From contig JAMDHS010000045.1 in the NCBI GenBank assembly GCA_029717555.1, positions 113,199 to 177,198 of the forward strand: DNA of 64,000 bases, given 5' to 3'. Source of the stretch: Peribolospora baueri (taxonomy: Eukaryota > Basidiomycota > Peribolosporomycetes > Peribolosporales > Peribolosporaceae). Shown piece by piece: positions 30,042 through 41,545 of the stretch; the first letter of the stretch is position 1; every line of letters starts with the position of its first letter. Position numbers and translations under genes: made by a program. The notes beneath the pieces are model-generated. The model saw nothing but the letters and a program-made list of their open reading frames with translations, did no database searches and was not told the origin of the DNA.

Positions 30042-33000
30042 ATGCGCCCGCCAGAAAAGGCTGCCTTGGCCGAGAATGGCAACAAAGCTCGCCCCAGTTC
30101 GTCCGATTCACAGGGCAAGGACGGCAGCCGTGCGGCTGACAGGCCACGAAAGGAGGGTTCAAGAGCTCGTCCAGCCGCTTCAGCTAGCGTCGGGCCCTTC
30201 ACTAGACCTTCCACCAGTTCGCAGCTGCCTGGCGCCAGCGTCCGCCGGGGAGCATGGAGGGCCAGCGGCACTTTCGGGAGAGGACATGAGGCAGCGAGGC
30301 CTGCCAAGGTATCAGCCATAGACATGATCTCATCCTCCTCGTCTTCGGGCAGTGATTCGAGGCCAGGGAGCGCCTTCTCACCTCCCAACTCATTTTCCGG
30401 CGACAGCAGCCGCAGAGACAGTCTCTCGCGCAGCAGTGTGCTGGAAGACGAGGTGACCGCCCCGACGCCATCCGCCCTCTTCGAGGAGTCCCCGACCAAA
30501 CCAGACAAAGCTGGCGTTTTCTTTCCCCCAACTCCCGCCCATCATCCTCGTCATCTTTCCAGTCGCCCGGCTCACGCCTTCGACTGGGCAACTTTCACCC
30601 ACGCTTACGCTCGTGGGAACTGGGACCCGAATCGCATGCCATACCCACCGCAATTCTCCTCTTTGGCGACCACGCCTTTGGCCGAGGACGTCAAGGCGTA
30701 CGATCCTGGTTCGATACCGCCTGCCCCGCCTTCCCTTTCCAGTCTGCACCTCTCTTCATCGGATGAGCCTTCTTCCACGCCCGTACCACCGGAAGTGTCT
30801 TACTTCGCTCGTCCTATCGCGCCCCAAGCTTTTGATCAGGATGGCAGATCGGTCATCAGCACGCCTATGATCCCTTCCATGCCCACCCCAGTGGCGGGAG
30901 TGGAGACCGCCTTGGCGTCCTTCGAGTCCTTCAACACTGTCCTGACGCACAGCCCCGGGAAAGAACGTGGACAGACGTACACCCCAAGTGACTTTCCCTG
31001 GAGCCCCGTTCTGCCGGACCCGCAGAATGAATTGCTCGTCGATGAAGCCGTCATTCCGTCGTCTGCCCTCTCTCGAAGAGCCACTCTGCCGCCCATTGGC
31101 TCACCATCTATGCTCGGTCAACCACCGCTTGCCGACATAGTCACCTCTAGTAGCGACGCTGCGGCCGCCTACGCCGCCATTCACGGTGCACAGATCAAGC
31201 CTGTTGGACCGTCGTCTCCACCTCAGCAGCTCAGTGCGTCGTCCACATCGTCTGATTTGACAAGGGCACCCAAAGGCACGGCCGTTCTTCGTTCTCCCTC
31301 CAGCTCCCGGAGCACGCCAGAGCTCTTTCCTTGGTCGGATACGAGTGGAGCAGCACCGGGCAGCTCGGGAGCTTTGCCCAGTCGACCTCATCCGATCATC
31401 GAAGCCAGCCAACCGACGCCGGGACAAGGGAAGGATGAGGTCAAAGGCGATGACTTGGGCGATTACTTTGGCTTCCCATACCACGAGCGAGCGGCGTCGC
31501 GGCCTGGGGACTCTTCTGGGAGGACCATCACCGATTCCGCATCGTCATCGGCGGCCGGGCGCGAAACGCACGAGGGAGGACGATGGTCGGATCGAAACAG
31601 CGCCAGTCCTGCACCGTCGAGCGGCACGGAGAAGGCCTGTAGCGCGAAGGACTTGAACGATCCTACGCCCATGACCACTCCGCACTCATCCGCCTTGGGC
31701 ATTCTGTCCGCGAACAGCCGCTCCAGCCTCGGAGGCAGCGGAAGTGACTCTCTGGGGGAGGAGGTGCCGACCGGAGCGACTGTTTCTGTCGAGAGCGCTC
31801 GCGCTTGTGATGAGAAGCGAACGGAGCTGCAGGCGGCAAGGGACGGGGAGAGGAGCTCGACGGCTGACGGCAGCTTACCGTCGCTGCCCTCACGTCCGGA
31901 TCCTACGCCTGTTCAAAGCGCAGAGCCGCTCGTTCCGGCCTCCACGCCATCGTCGAGCGGATCATTGTCGGCGCCGACGCTGCATACGATCAACACGACT
32001 TACTCTTCTCCTCCTCGCTTGTCTGAGAGGGCTTTTTCCGCTGGCGGCAAGGTGAAGGACCAGAGGATCGACGCGGCGCTGGAAGCATTCTCGACCCAGT
32101 TCCCGCCGAAGGAGAGGGCCGAGGAAGAAGCTCGGCGAACTACTGGCGATGTGAACGCCGAAACGATACGAATGTCTCTGGAGGACAACCGTCTGCGACA
32201 GCACGAAGATTGGCCTATGCCTTCTGAGTTCGGGGATGCTCGAATGTCCACGACGCACTCGCTCAGCTTTCCCGGCAACGCCCCCAAGTCCGGCTTTTCG
32301 CTCCAAAGTCCACCCCTCCAACCCGCAAGCTCTGAGAGCATCGTCAAAGTGCCGGCTACGACCTCGGTCAGCGAGCCGCCTGAGGACAAATTAACCATCG
32401 TCCTTTCACAATCCGGTTCGTCCGCATCGTCTTCCTCCGCGATCGCGGCCAGTACGGCCAGTGCTCCGGCGGCAGACGAGAAGAGGGACCTTGTCTCGGC
32501 CCCCCTTGCTCGCTCAATAACGACCGACGCCACTCATATGCCATCGACGGCGGGAGGCGGAGGCACGACAGTCACGTCCACACTGGGCAAGCGCCGCATC
32601 GAGACGCGTCCCGCTCCCGGTGGGCCCTCCACTTCGCCTTTCACGTCGGGCCGCAAGGCCGAAGAGTTCTTCCTCCGTCACGGTTTCCTTCCCGCCCCGC
32701 ACCCTCCGAACGAGGCCGAGCGCAAGAAGGCTCTCAACAGGTTCGGCATCCTGAACACCGCTCGGGACGTCAATTTTGATCGGATCGCTCATCTGGCCAA
32801 GTTGGTGTTCCAGACAAAGATTGTGTTGATCAGCTTAATCGATGAGGACACGCAGTGGTTCAAGTCGGAGTGTGAGTTGGACTTCGTCGTTTCGTTTGTC
32901 TCCGTCCTTTCATATTGCTCTGCGCAGATTTTTACTCTTTCCTCTTCCGCTCGTTAGCCGGTACGTCCACTGAGGAGGCGAAGCGAATACAGAAGGACAG

Positions 33001-36000
33001 AGACGTGTCCTTTTGCGCCCACGCCATCCTCCAACAGGGCGGAGAGCCGTTGGTTGTCCTCGACGCTACGAAGGACTGGCGATTTGCGAAGAATGTGAGT
33101 TTCCGGCCCGTTTCGGTGTTGGAATATGACGGCGGCGATGGAACGTATGTTACCAGTCTTACGCGTTCCTGCTGGCCGACACGATGCCGCGAATGCTTGT
33201 CCTTGCGCTCCTTTATAGCCCCTGGTCAAGAGCGGTCTCCAGATCCGGTTCTACGCCGGAGCACCCTTGGTGAGCGGCTTCTCTTTTCTTAACACAAAAG
33301 TCCATGTGTGCTCACTTCTTTTTTCTCGTTAAATACGGCAGCGGACTTCCGATGGCTTCAACATTGGCAGCCTGTGTGTCATGGATGACCGACCGAGGAC
33401 GGAATTTAATCCGCGCCAGAGGCACACGCTCAAGGAGTTTGCGTCGATAGTAATGCGGGAGATGGAGCTTTGGAAGGACAAGGTAAGCGAGCGATTTGAC
33501 GTTGCGTTTCGTCGACCACGATACTGACGATGAGGGCGATGGCGTGATCTTCTCTCGCAGATTCACCTCCGAATGCGAGATCGCATGCAAGCTTCCATCG
33601 AGCGCTTCACTCGCGAGTGTCTGGCCATGGAGTGGGCAGACGACGAGACGGGGAACCTTCCGTCCTCTAGAAGTTCTGGGCTCCAAAACATTTATGACAG
33701 TGCGGCCAAGCTCATAAGGACTACTTTGGATATCGACGGAGCTCTCGTTCTCGACCTGTCTTCTTTCGAGGTCATCGATACGGTCGATGCCGATGGGACG
33801 CGAGCTAGCAAGGTGTACTACCCTAGCCCTTTCCAAACCGAGGTCACGCCCAATTTCCCGCCGTTCGTCTCGCCCAGTACGACGCCGGACGAGTACTTTG
33901 AGGCGGTGCCGCCCGTCGCGGTGCTCGGCTCCTCCGAAGTCGGTACGCCGCCGCCTGAGCGAAAGGCGCCAGTGCCGCTGACGAACCACATGCGTCTCGC
34001 CGAGTTTCTCCGTCACTACCCGGGCGGCCACTACTATCAATATATCCCTCCTCACCTCCGTCACATCTTCCCGCGCGGCACCACCTGCGCGATTGCTGTG
34101 CCCGTCTTCTCGCTCAACAAGCAGCCGTTTGCGCTCCTCTGCGCTTACATCAAGGACGTTGACCGCAGGCCACTCGAGGGTTACGAACTTTCGTATCTGC
34201 GCTCCATCGGGATCATCATCCTCAGCGCGGTGCTGAAAAAGGACCTTATCTCCGCTGATAAGGCGAAGAGCCATTTCATCTCCAAGTGAGTACCATCAGC
34301 GTAGAAAGGTTGCCTGGCGGGCGAGGACTTGCTTGCATGGAAAGACTGAGTTACTCATCCCATCCTTTGCTCGCTCGCTCACTGCTTTCCAGCATCTCTC
34401 ACGAACTCCGCACGCCATTGCACGGCATCCTGGCCGCTGGCGAACTGCTCTCTGAGACCAAACTGGATGCTACGCAAAAGTCATACCTCGAGACGGTCGA
34501 GGCGTGCGGCAATAGCCTGCTCGAGTTGGTAAACCACGTGTTAGACTTTACCAAGCTCAGCGGCGGGACGCAGACGGGTGTGCCTCCGGTGGGGTCGGTC
34601 GTCAAGTGTGATCTTGTCAGGCTGGTCTCGGAGGTGTGCGAGAGTAGCTTTATCGGCCAAGTGGCCAAGATAATGCACAGCCAGCAGGCCGCCATCGGGA
34701 GTGTATACTCGCCGCCGGCCGATTTCGAAGTCGGCGACGGGTCTGCAAAGGCTTTGTCGGCTCATGGAGGTCTCAAGAGCGCAACGCCCTTAATGAACGT
34801 TGAGACCATCGTGGACGTGTCGATGAGGAAGAACGTGAGCAGTACAGCCCAGTCTTTTCGTGGTTGCACTTTTGGCAGGTATCCTGCCAAACTGTGCGCG
34901 GTCCGTGGAGGGGAGTAGCTAATCGAATTCCTCTCATTCTTTCTCTCCGCCGTTTGCAGGGCTGGCTCGTGCGATGCGATACTGGTGGCGTACGTCGCGT
35001 GCTCATGAACCTCATCGGTAACTCGCTCAAGTTCACCTCGGTGAGTTTGACCAAAGCTCTCTTCCTATCCCTTTGGTCTTCTTTTCTGACCATCTGCTTG
35101 CTTCTCGCTGTTTCGTACTTGTTCGATCCTGCCTGTTTGCAGGAGGGTTATGTGCAAGTGTCGCTGCGCGAGGTCCAAGGAGGATCGGATCGCACGGTCA
35201 TGGTGGAGATGGCGGTCACCGACACAGGCAAAGGCATTTCCAGGCACTTCCTGGAGACCCAGCTCTTCCACCCCTTCACACAGGAGAATCCGCTAGGCAC
35301 CGGTACTGGCCTTGGACTTTCCATCGTCAATAGCATCGTCCAGTCGCCGGCTTTCGGAGGCAAAATTGACGTGTGGAGTACCGAAGGGCAAGGGACTGAG
35401 ATCCGGATCACCTGCGAGATGGAAGTGTGCGACGAGTCCGGCCTGGAGGGCGAGGTGTACAAGCCGCAAATCGATGTCGCAGGTTCGAAAGCAGTGACGT
35501 TACTCGGATTCAGTGATACTCATAAGGGCGAGTCGGCCTTGCGGGACGTTCTCAAGGGATACTTTGGATCCTGGTTTCACTTCCAGATCCGAGAGGACCT
35601 ATCCGAGCCGAGCGACATTATCCTCATTAACGAGAAGTTGGACATCCTGCAAGGCCTCACTGCACGCAAGGATGTGTCTCGCCCGGTCATTTTCTTCACC
35701 GGCGCTCGCGGCTATCCAACCGTAGCTAAAGCGTGCGAGGCTCACTTCTCTGCCGGAGGCATGGCGAGAACTCTCTTCAAGCCAGGAGGCCCGGCCAAAC
35801 TGGAGGCGGTCGTCGACTTCTGTCTGCAGTACATCGATCGACGAAGGGCGGGACAGCCTGCTGACCGGGACGAGATCAAGCCGTCAACGCCTCTGCCATC
35901 TCCGAGCGGTTCACTCCTTTACGACAGCGGTGACCTCGAAGGCTACTTCACCGATGCGGACATCGAGAAGATTCGACGAGCGGGTAACTCGACGGACAAC

Positions 36001-37292
36001 GGATCGCCGGGACAGGCTGACGCTCCCCACGCGGACATCACTCCCACCGGCCGGCATCCGTCTTCACGGGCGAGCTCGTCCATGGCTGGGCCGGTGTCGC
36101 CGCTATCACCTCATCTCACGAGACGGCATTCGACTGAGGAAGGCAGGTTGCAGGAAGCGCGGTCCCGAACACCAGTGCGGCCAATGATGCCGGCGAGAAG
36201 CATCACGTACCATCACCCCTCGCTACACAAGCACGTCATGATGTCTCCCCTCTCCAACGCTGGAAGCGGCGCTTCGCCGAGCTCTGGCGGCATCATCTCG
36301 TCGACGCTAGCGGAGAATCGGGGGTTCGCTTCCGCTGTCGGCGCCGAGCAAGCAAACACTCCACCCTTGCGGCCGCCGAGCGGGCAAGGTTCGACGCCGA
36401 GCACACCCGGGTCCACGGTGTCAATCGGCGCCGGGGAAGGACGGATGCTCAAGAGTGCGGTTAAATCGATCAACATTAAAAAGAATTCCAGCCTGCCCTC
36501 CGGATCCAACCCTTCGCAGAGGAAGCTCCGCGTCTTGACGGTTGAAGACAATGTCATCAATCGGAGAGTGCTGCAGGCTTTCTTGAAGAAGATGGTGAGC
36601 GCTCCGGACACTTGCACGTCGATTTTCATGTGTTTTCGGATCCCATACGGTCCTGCTAATTACGGTCCTGCTTTTCGGCTTTGCAGGACGTCGAGTTCGT
36701 AGAGGCCTGCGACGGTGCCGAAGGGGTCAAGACCTTTGATCGTTTCCCGCCCAACTATTTCGAGTGAGAATCGCCCAAGCGACGGCTTTGACTGGTAGGG
36801 TTGAGTAGTCTCTAAGAAAGCTCATGCTGATGATTTGTCATTCCTCTCGCCGGGATCGCTACGAACAGTGTCGTTCTCATGGACCTTAGCATGCCAGTAT
36901 TAGATGGCATCGCCGCCACGGTGGAGATCCGCAAGATTGAGCTCAAGCGGATGCAGGATTCGCAGAAGGCCAGCCGAAGACTCTCGTCTTCCGTACTGCC
37001 GAGCACGTCGTCCTCTGCCCGCTCCTCGAAGTCTACTTCACCCACCTCCACCCGATTCTCGCGCTCCATCAGCACCAGTCGACGTTCCACGACCCCGGTT
37101 ACAGGCGACAGTAACCCGACAAACTTGCGTGGGCCGTCTTTGACACGCGCCAAGATCTTCGCGCTCACCGGACGCTCGTCGCCTGAGGACAAGCGGCGCG
37201 CCTTCGCCAGCGGCTTCGACGGCTTTTGCCAGAAGCCCATGAGCCTTGCGACGCTGGCTTCCCTGCTCTCCAGTCTCCAGATCAATGCCTAG
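30042..37292 (+). CDS. Hybrid histidine kinase with tandem GAF domains
   Basis: Two-component sensor kinase expected to pass phosphate from its own His to its own receiver Asp and on to a phosphotransfer protein. Exons: 30042-32871, 32958-33094, 33219-33269, 33342-33482, 33561-34285, 34393-34834, 34960-35040, 35143-36594, 36687-36763, 36869-37292 (6360 nt, 2119 aa). Residues 1-880 are Ser/Pro-rich and disordered. A GAF domain spans about 886-1053 ([46 protein letters not shown]) and a second GAF-like domain about 1060-1290. HisKA has SHELRTPLHG (about 1299); HATPase_c has NLIGNSLKFT, DTGKGI and GTGLGLSIV; the receiver (about 1929-2119) has VEDNVINRRVL, VVLMDLSMPVLDG and a conserved Lys in FCQKP. 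A Ser/Thr-rich insert of about 60 residues splits the receiver. No membrane segment: probably a soluble sensor. The start is the first ATG of the long exon; upstream coding exons cannot be excluded. Confidence 0.93.
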
Positions 37293-37967
37293 TTCGGTAT
37301 TGAGCCTGTCGGAACTTGCGCACGTCGGCGCAGGGCAAGGGGGAGCGCGAAGACCACGACGGAGCGCGACCCTCCCATGCATCTCGTTTATTCCATTACA
37401 TCGTCAGGGTTTAATGTTGTCTTTCTCTCGTGTTCTCCTTCACGAGGCCTCTGTCTCTTCCTTCCTCGGTTTCTCCTATCGTTTGTTCCATGCGCTCGGT
37501 TCGACTGTGTTCTCTGCCTTCGAGCTTTCGTTCGGCCGGTCAACGACACCTTCGAATTAGAAAGCCCCCGCTCGCTCGCCGCGCGTGCTGTATCGTAACG
37601 GTCTTTCTTTCCCCTTTCTTTCGTTCTCCTGCTTGCGCGTCTATTTCGCTCGGTGCGTATCGTCGGTCCTCCTAGCAACGAGTCGAGTGCATGTGTCTGC
37701 GTTCCGTCCGGGTGGTTTGGTTTCGATGGAGTCGGTTGGCGTCGTCCGCCACAACTGCAATGGAATACCGCTCGTCATCTGCTTCTGCTCTCCCCTGCAG
37801 ACCTTGTGTGCGTCGTCGTTGTGGTCGTCCCCTTCATTTGCGCGGGCGCGCGCGGTCAACGTCGATCGCGTCGGACGATCCTCTTCCGTCTTCCTTCTCT
37901 CCACCATCCTGCCCTCTCGCCCTACCTTAGTCTATGGCCCTCCTTTCAAGGCTCCGTAGCTCCAGAC
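37293..37967. other. Tandem intergenic region
   Basis: Histidine kinase 3' flank and HUS1 upstream region, rich in pyrimidine tracts. Overlapping frames show no motif. Confidence 0.5.
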
Positions 37968-39726
37968 ATGAGGTTTCGAGCGACGGTGTCGAATGTAAAG
38001 ACTTTCACCCGTGAGTCTCGCTAGCCTTTCGAACGGGAGCCATCGCCTTGCGCTTCCTCCGAAGACCCGGCAGAAGCGGTCGTTCCTTCTTCGGACTCGC
38101 GATCGTAACCGCATGTTTGGGGGCGAAAGGTCGGAGTTAGCGCACACTGTGGGCGACGTCCTAACTCGTTCAATCCCTCCGGTTCCGTCTTTTTTTCTCG
38201 TCACAAGGCGTGGTGCAAAGCGTGGAGAAGGTCAGCAGGAGATGCGTTTTCCGTCTCGCCGCGGACAAGATCCAGGTGATTTGTACGGGCGATAGCGAGG
38301 GCGTTCAGGTTTGGTCGTGAGTGCTTGTCTCGTGTGGTGACGGGGATGTGGAATGTTCGCCAGGCGCATGGCCGGAACGTGCGGGTGGACAGCGACAAGC
38401 TGGACGTATGCGCCTATAGACGTATCAAACGGTGCCTCATTTTCTAATTGTGGGCCGAGTAGCACCGTGGCAGTCGGGCTGACCGTCCTTGAGGTTTGCC
38501 TTCGCTTCGTATCTCAGCCAGGTCAACGTCGTGAGTAAAATACACCACCACTACCCCTAAGCTCATCACGTCCTCCTGGAGCCTGGATGAGCGCTCATTT
38601 CATTTCTGCCTCTTCCGCCGTCTGCCCTGCCAACGCATATAACATACCCGGTGGAACATCAATCAGGACGCTCTCTTCGAAGACTTTCGCATCGAGTCAA
38701 ACGCCGAGAACAGGATCGCCTTTGAAGTCTCCACCGATTCCCTCCATCGTGCTCTGCGCTCAGCAGCGAATGCCGAGGTTGTGATCGTCAGGCTGGCCAA
38801 GAAGGGAGATCATCCCTTCTTGAGTTTTCAAATTCTCACGTCGGTCAGCGTCACGCATCTCTCCCTTTCCTAGTCCTCGAAATAAGAGTTGTCTCCGTGA
38901 GTCTCATATATTCTCCCCTACACTCAAATTTCCCTTTCCCGCCGCTGCACAGGGCACAAAGCAGAAGCACGTTGAGATCACTCAGGACGTAGTCATCAGA
39001 ATCCTCAAGCCGGCCGAGTTCGACAGCATACAGGAGCCGCTCTGCCCCGAACCGGACGTGAGTGTCCCATACATTTCCGAAGCCTGTGTCATTACTCAAG
39101 GCACGGAGGTCTTCCCCTTGTTTGAATGAATGTCTTCTGATGCAGGTGCATATCGTCATGCCCGAGCTGTCAAAGTTGCGCATCACGGCCGAGCGGATGC
39201 GACACATGGGTAGTGTCGTCTCACTCTCAGCGAACCATGACGGTAAAATGCGGCTCAGCATGCGCACAGACACCGTTGAGGCAGAGACGGAATGGGGGAG
39301 GCTCAAGCACCCTATCCTTGGGCGTGAGTTTGCGCTGTTCGCCTGCTCAAAGAGGTTATCACGGAGCTGGGCTGATCTCTCATCACCTTTCCCGGCGGCC
39401 TCTTCCAGCTTCGCAATCTGAACCCGAGAACCCCAAGGCGTTCTACTCGGTCCTCCTGGACGTGCGCTCACTCCACAAGTTCCTTTCTTCCTATGTCATC
39501 GCCACCACTACTATCGCCTGCATCTGTGCCGGTCACTGCGCCATCTTTTATGTTTATATCGGTGATGTTCAGGTGAGCTGACGCGATACCAAGGGTTTGG
39601 CAGTGCTGGTTGTACTGCTCTAACCCTTTTCGCTCCGCGGGGCATTTGTTCGGTTTACAGCATTCAGGCGGCGTCCTAACGTTTTATGTGCCTGCTCTCG
39701 CCGAGGGAGACCCAGATTCATCATGA
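37968..39726 (+). CDS. HUS1: Checkpoint clamp subunit Hus1 (9-1-1 complex)
   Basis: PCNA-like subunit loaded at damaged DNA with Rad9 and Rad1 to activate ATR signalling. Nine exons: 37968-38010, 38208-38316, 38518-38530, 38667-38823, 38874-38896, 38953-39057, 39146-39323, 39409-39572, 39661-39726 (858 nt, 285 aa, the size of fission-yeast Hus1). Seen: MRFRATVSNVKTFT, VVQSVEKVSRRCVFRLAADK, QVWSQVNVDALFEDFRIESN, LHRALRSAANAEVVIVRLAKK, IQEPLCPEPDVHIVMPEL, FLSSYVIATTTIACICAGHC and GGVLTFYVPAL. Exon 3 is a 13-nt microexon (codes QVNV) that restores both frame and the family alignment. The intron after exon 4 has a weak GTTTTC donor, so that junction is less certain. Confidence 0.88.
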
Positions 39727-39990
39727 CGACGTCATAGAGCGGCTGGGCAGAGGAAAAGCGGTCGACTCGAAGACGAACCATGTTTCAAGCGTAGGTGGAA
39801 GCTTCGCCCGAGTCTCATGGAGGTGGTCTGTAATCTACGTGTACTCCACCATTCCCGCTATTTGTACTTTTAGCCGCGTCTCACCAGGAGCATCGCATCC
39901 ATCTTTCTAATCAAGGTCATTGGCCACCTGCATATTCCTTACCATCCTCGTAATAATACACTCCAGAAGGGATCAGCAGCGGGCAGATGC

Positions 39991-41336
39991 TCACTCAAAC
40001 TGCTTTCTCGTGATCATAGAATAAGCCTCCTTATACTTCCTCTCTGTCTCCTTCACGACCTCATCAGGCAGCTCCACGGCTCCCTCCTGACCCGCCGGAA
40101 GACCGCCGGCGAGACCCTGACTCTTGAGCCAGTCCCGCACGTATTGCTTGTCGAAGCTGTCCTGCGCTTTGCCAGGCTCATATGCCGCCGCGCTCCAGAA
40201 GCGGGAAGAGTCTGGCGTGAGCACCTCGTCGACGAGGATCAACTGCTGCTCGGATCCATTGACGGAGAGGAGGCCGAACTCAAACTTGGTGTCAGCGAGT
40301 ATGATCCCACGCGATCTGGCGTGCGCGGCAGCCTTGGTGTACAGAGCCAGAGCGGCGTTGCGAATTTGGTCGGCGAGGGTTTTGGAGCCAACAATTTCTG
40401 CCACTGTTTCGAGTGGCCCAGTGTCCGGGAGAAAGTGAAGCGCGGTTCGTTATAAGCGTGAGCGATGGATAGATCGGGTGGGCCGCATGGATGGACAAGC
40501 CTCATTGGTAAGAAGAAATCTAGAAAGAAAGAAAACTCCAGAAGAGGGAAATCAACCGCATCTAATAACCCACCCATGTCAGGATGTATGTTCTCATCGT
40601 GTTCTCCTTGATCAGCCTTAGTGGACGGCGTGAACAAAGGTTCAGGCAGCTGCTGAGACTCGACAAGGCCTTCGGGCAACTTGATGCCGTGCACCGTCCC
40701 GGACTTGCGGTACTCCGCCCAACCGGAGCCTGCGTTACAAAGGAGCAACAAAGTTAAGCATTGGGCATGCGCAAGAATCCTTAAGAACCGTAGCCGTCCA
40801 TCAGCGACGCACCAGTCAAGTAACCCCTCACGATCGCCTCAATCTTCAACACCTGAGCCTTCTTCACGAGCAAACTCCGTCCCTCTACCTGATCCCGTAC
40901 GGGAGCCAGCTTGGTCTGAAGCTCCGCTGGAAAGGCACCAAAGGTGCTGGCAAGGAGATGATTAGGGAGGACCGAGGAGAGGTGGTCAAACCAGAATACA
41001 GATAGAGCGGTGAGGAGCCGGCCTTTGGAGGGGATGCCCTAGAAACCAAGCAAGATCAGAGCAGCAAAGAGCAACAGTTCAGTGCTCAGTCCAAACCTCC
41101 AATCCATCATGTCCTCGCAAACCAAGCCGGACGAGAATTTCATCTCCCTCTCTCTTCCTCTCTGTCCGCGCGGAGGGGAGGTGACTGACATTCTTCAAAA
41201 CGATGTCGAAGGCGGATATCCGATCGGTCGCGACGAAGAGCAGAGAATCGGAGCCGGCGTCGTATACGTCTCGCACCTTTCCCTTGGCCACAAGGGGCAG
41301 TGGAAGGGCGGTCTGAGTCAAAGCTGAAGAGGACAT
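39991..41336 (-). CDS. ADE1: SAICAR synthetase (phosphoribosylaminoimidazole-succinocarboxamide synthase)
   Basis: Joins CAIR and aspartate with ATP in de novo purine synthesis; loss in yeasts changes colony colour through pathway intermediates. Exons: 41336-41190, 41038-40813, 40729-40574, 40403-39991 (942 nt, 313 aa). Motifs: [110 protein letters not shown]. Standard monofunctional fungal form. Its start codon is 209 bp from that of the divergent kinesin gene, so the two share a very short promoter. Confidence 0.96.
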
Positions 41337-41545
41337 GACGTCGACTGGTTGGAACTGGGACGGGCAGCTAGAGGGATTGCTCTGAGCCTCGGATTCGACT
41401 CACTGGAAGAGTCTTGAAGGACCTTCGAACTGGAGCACGTGATCAGCTGCGGCCGGACGCGAGCTCTCGCGACGCGGGGGGAGGTACACCAACTCGAGAC
41501 GCGGATGGACACTCCTTTCCCATTCAGTTCTCTTGCCAGCTCGAC

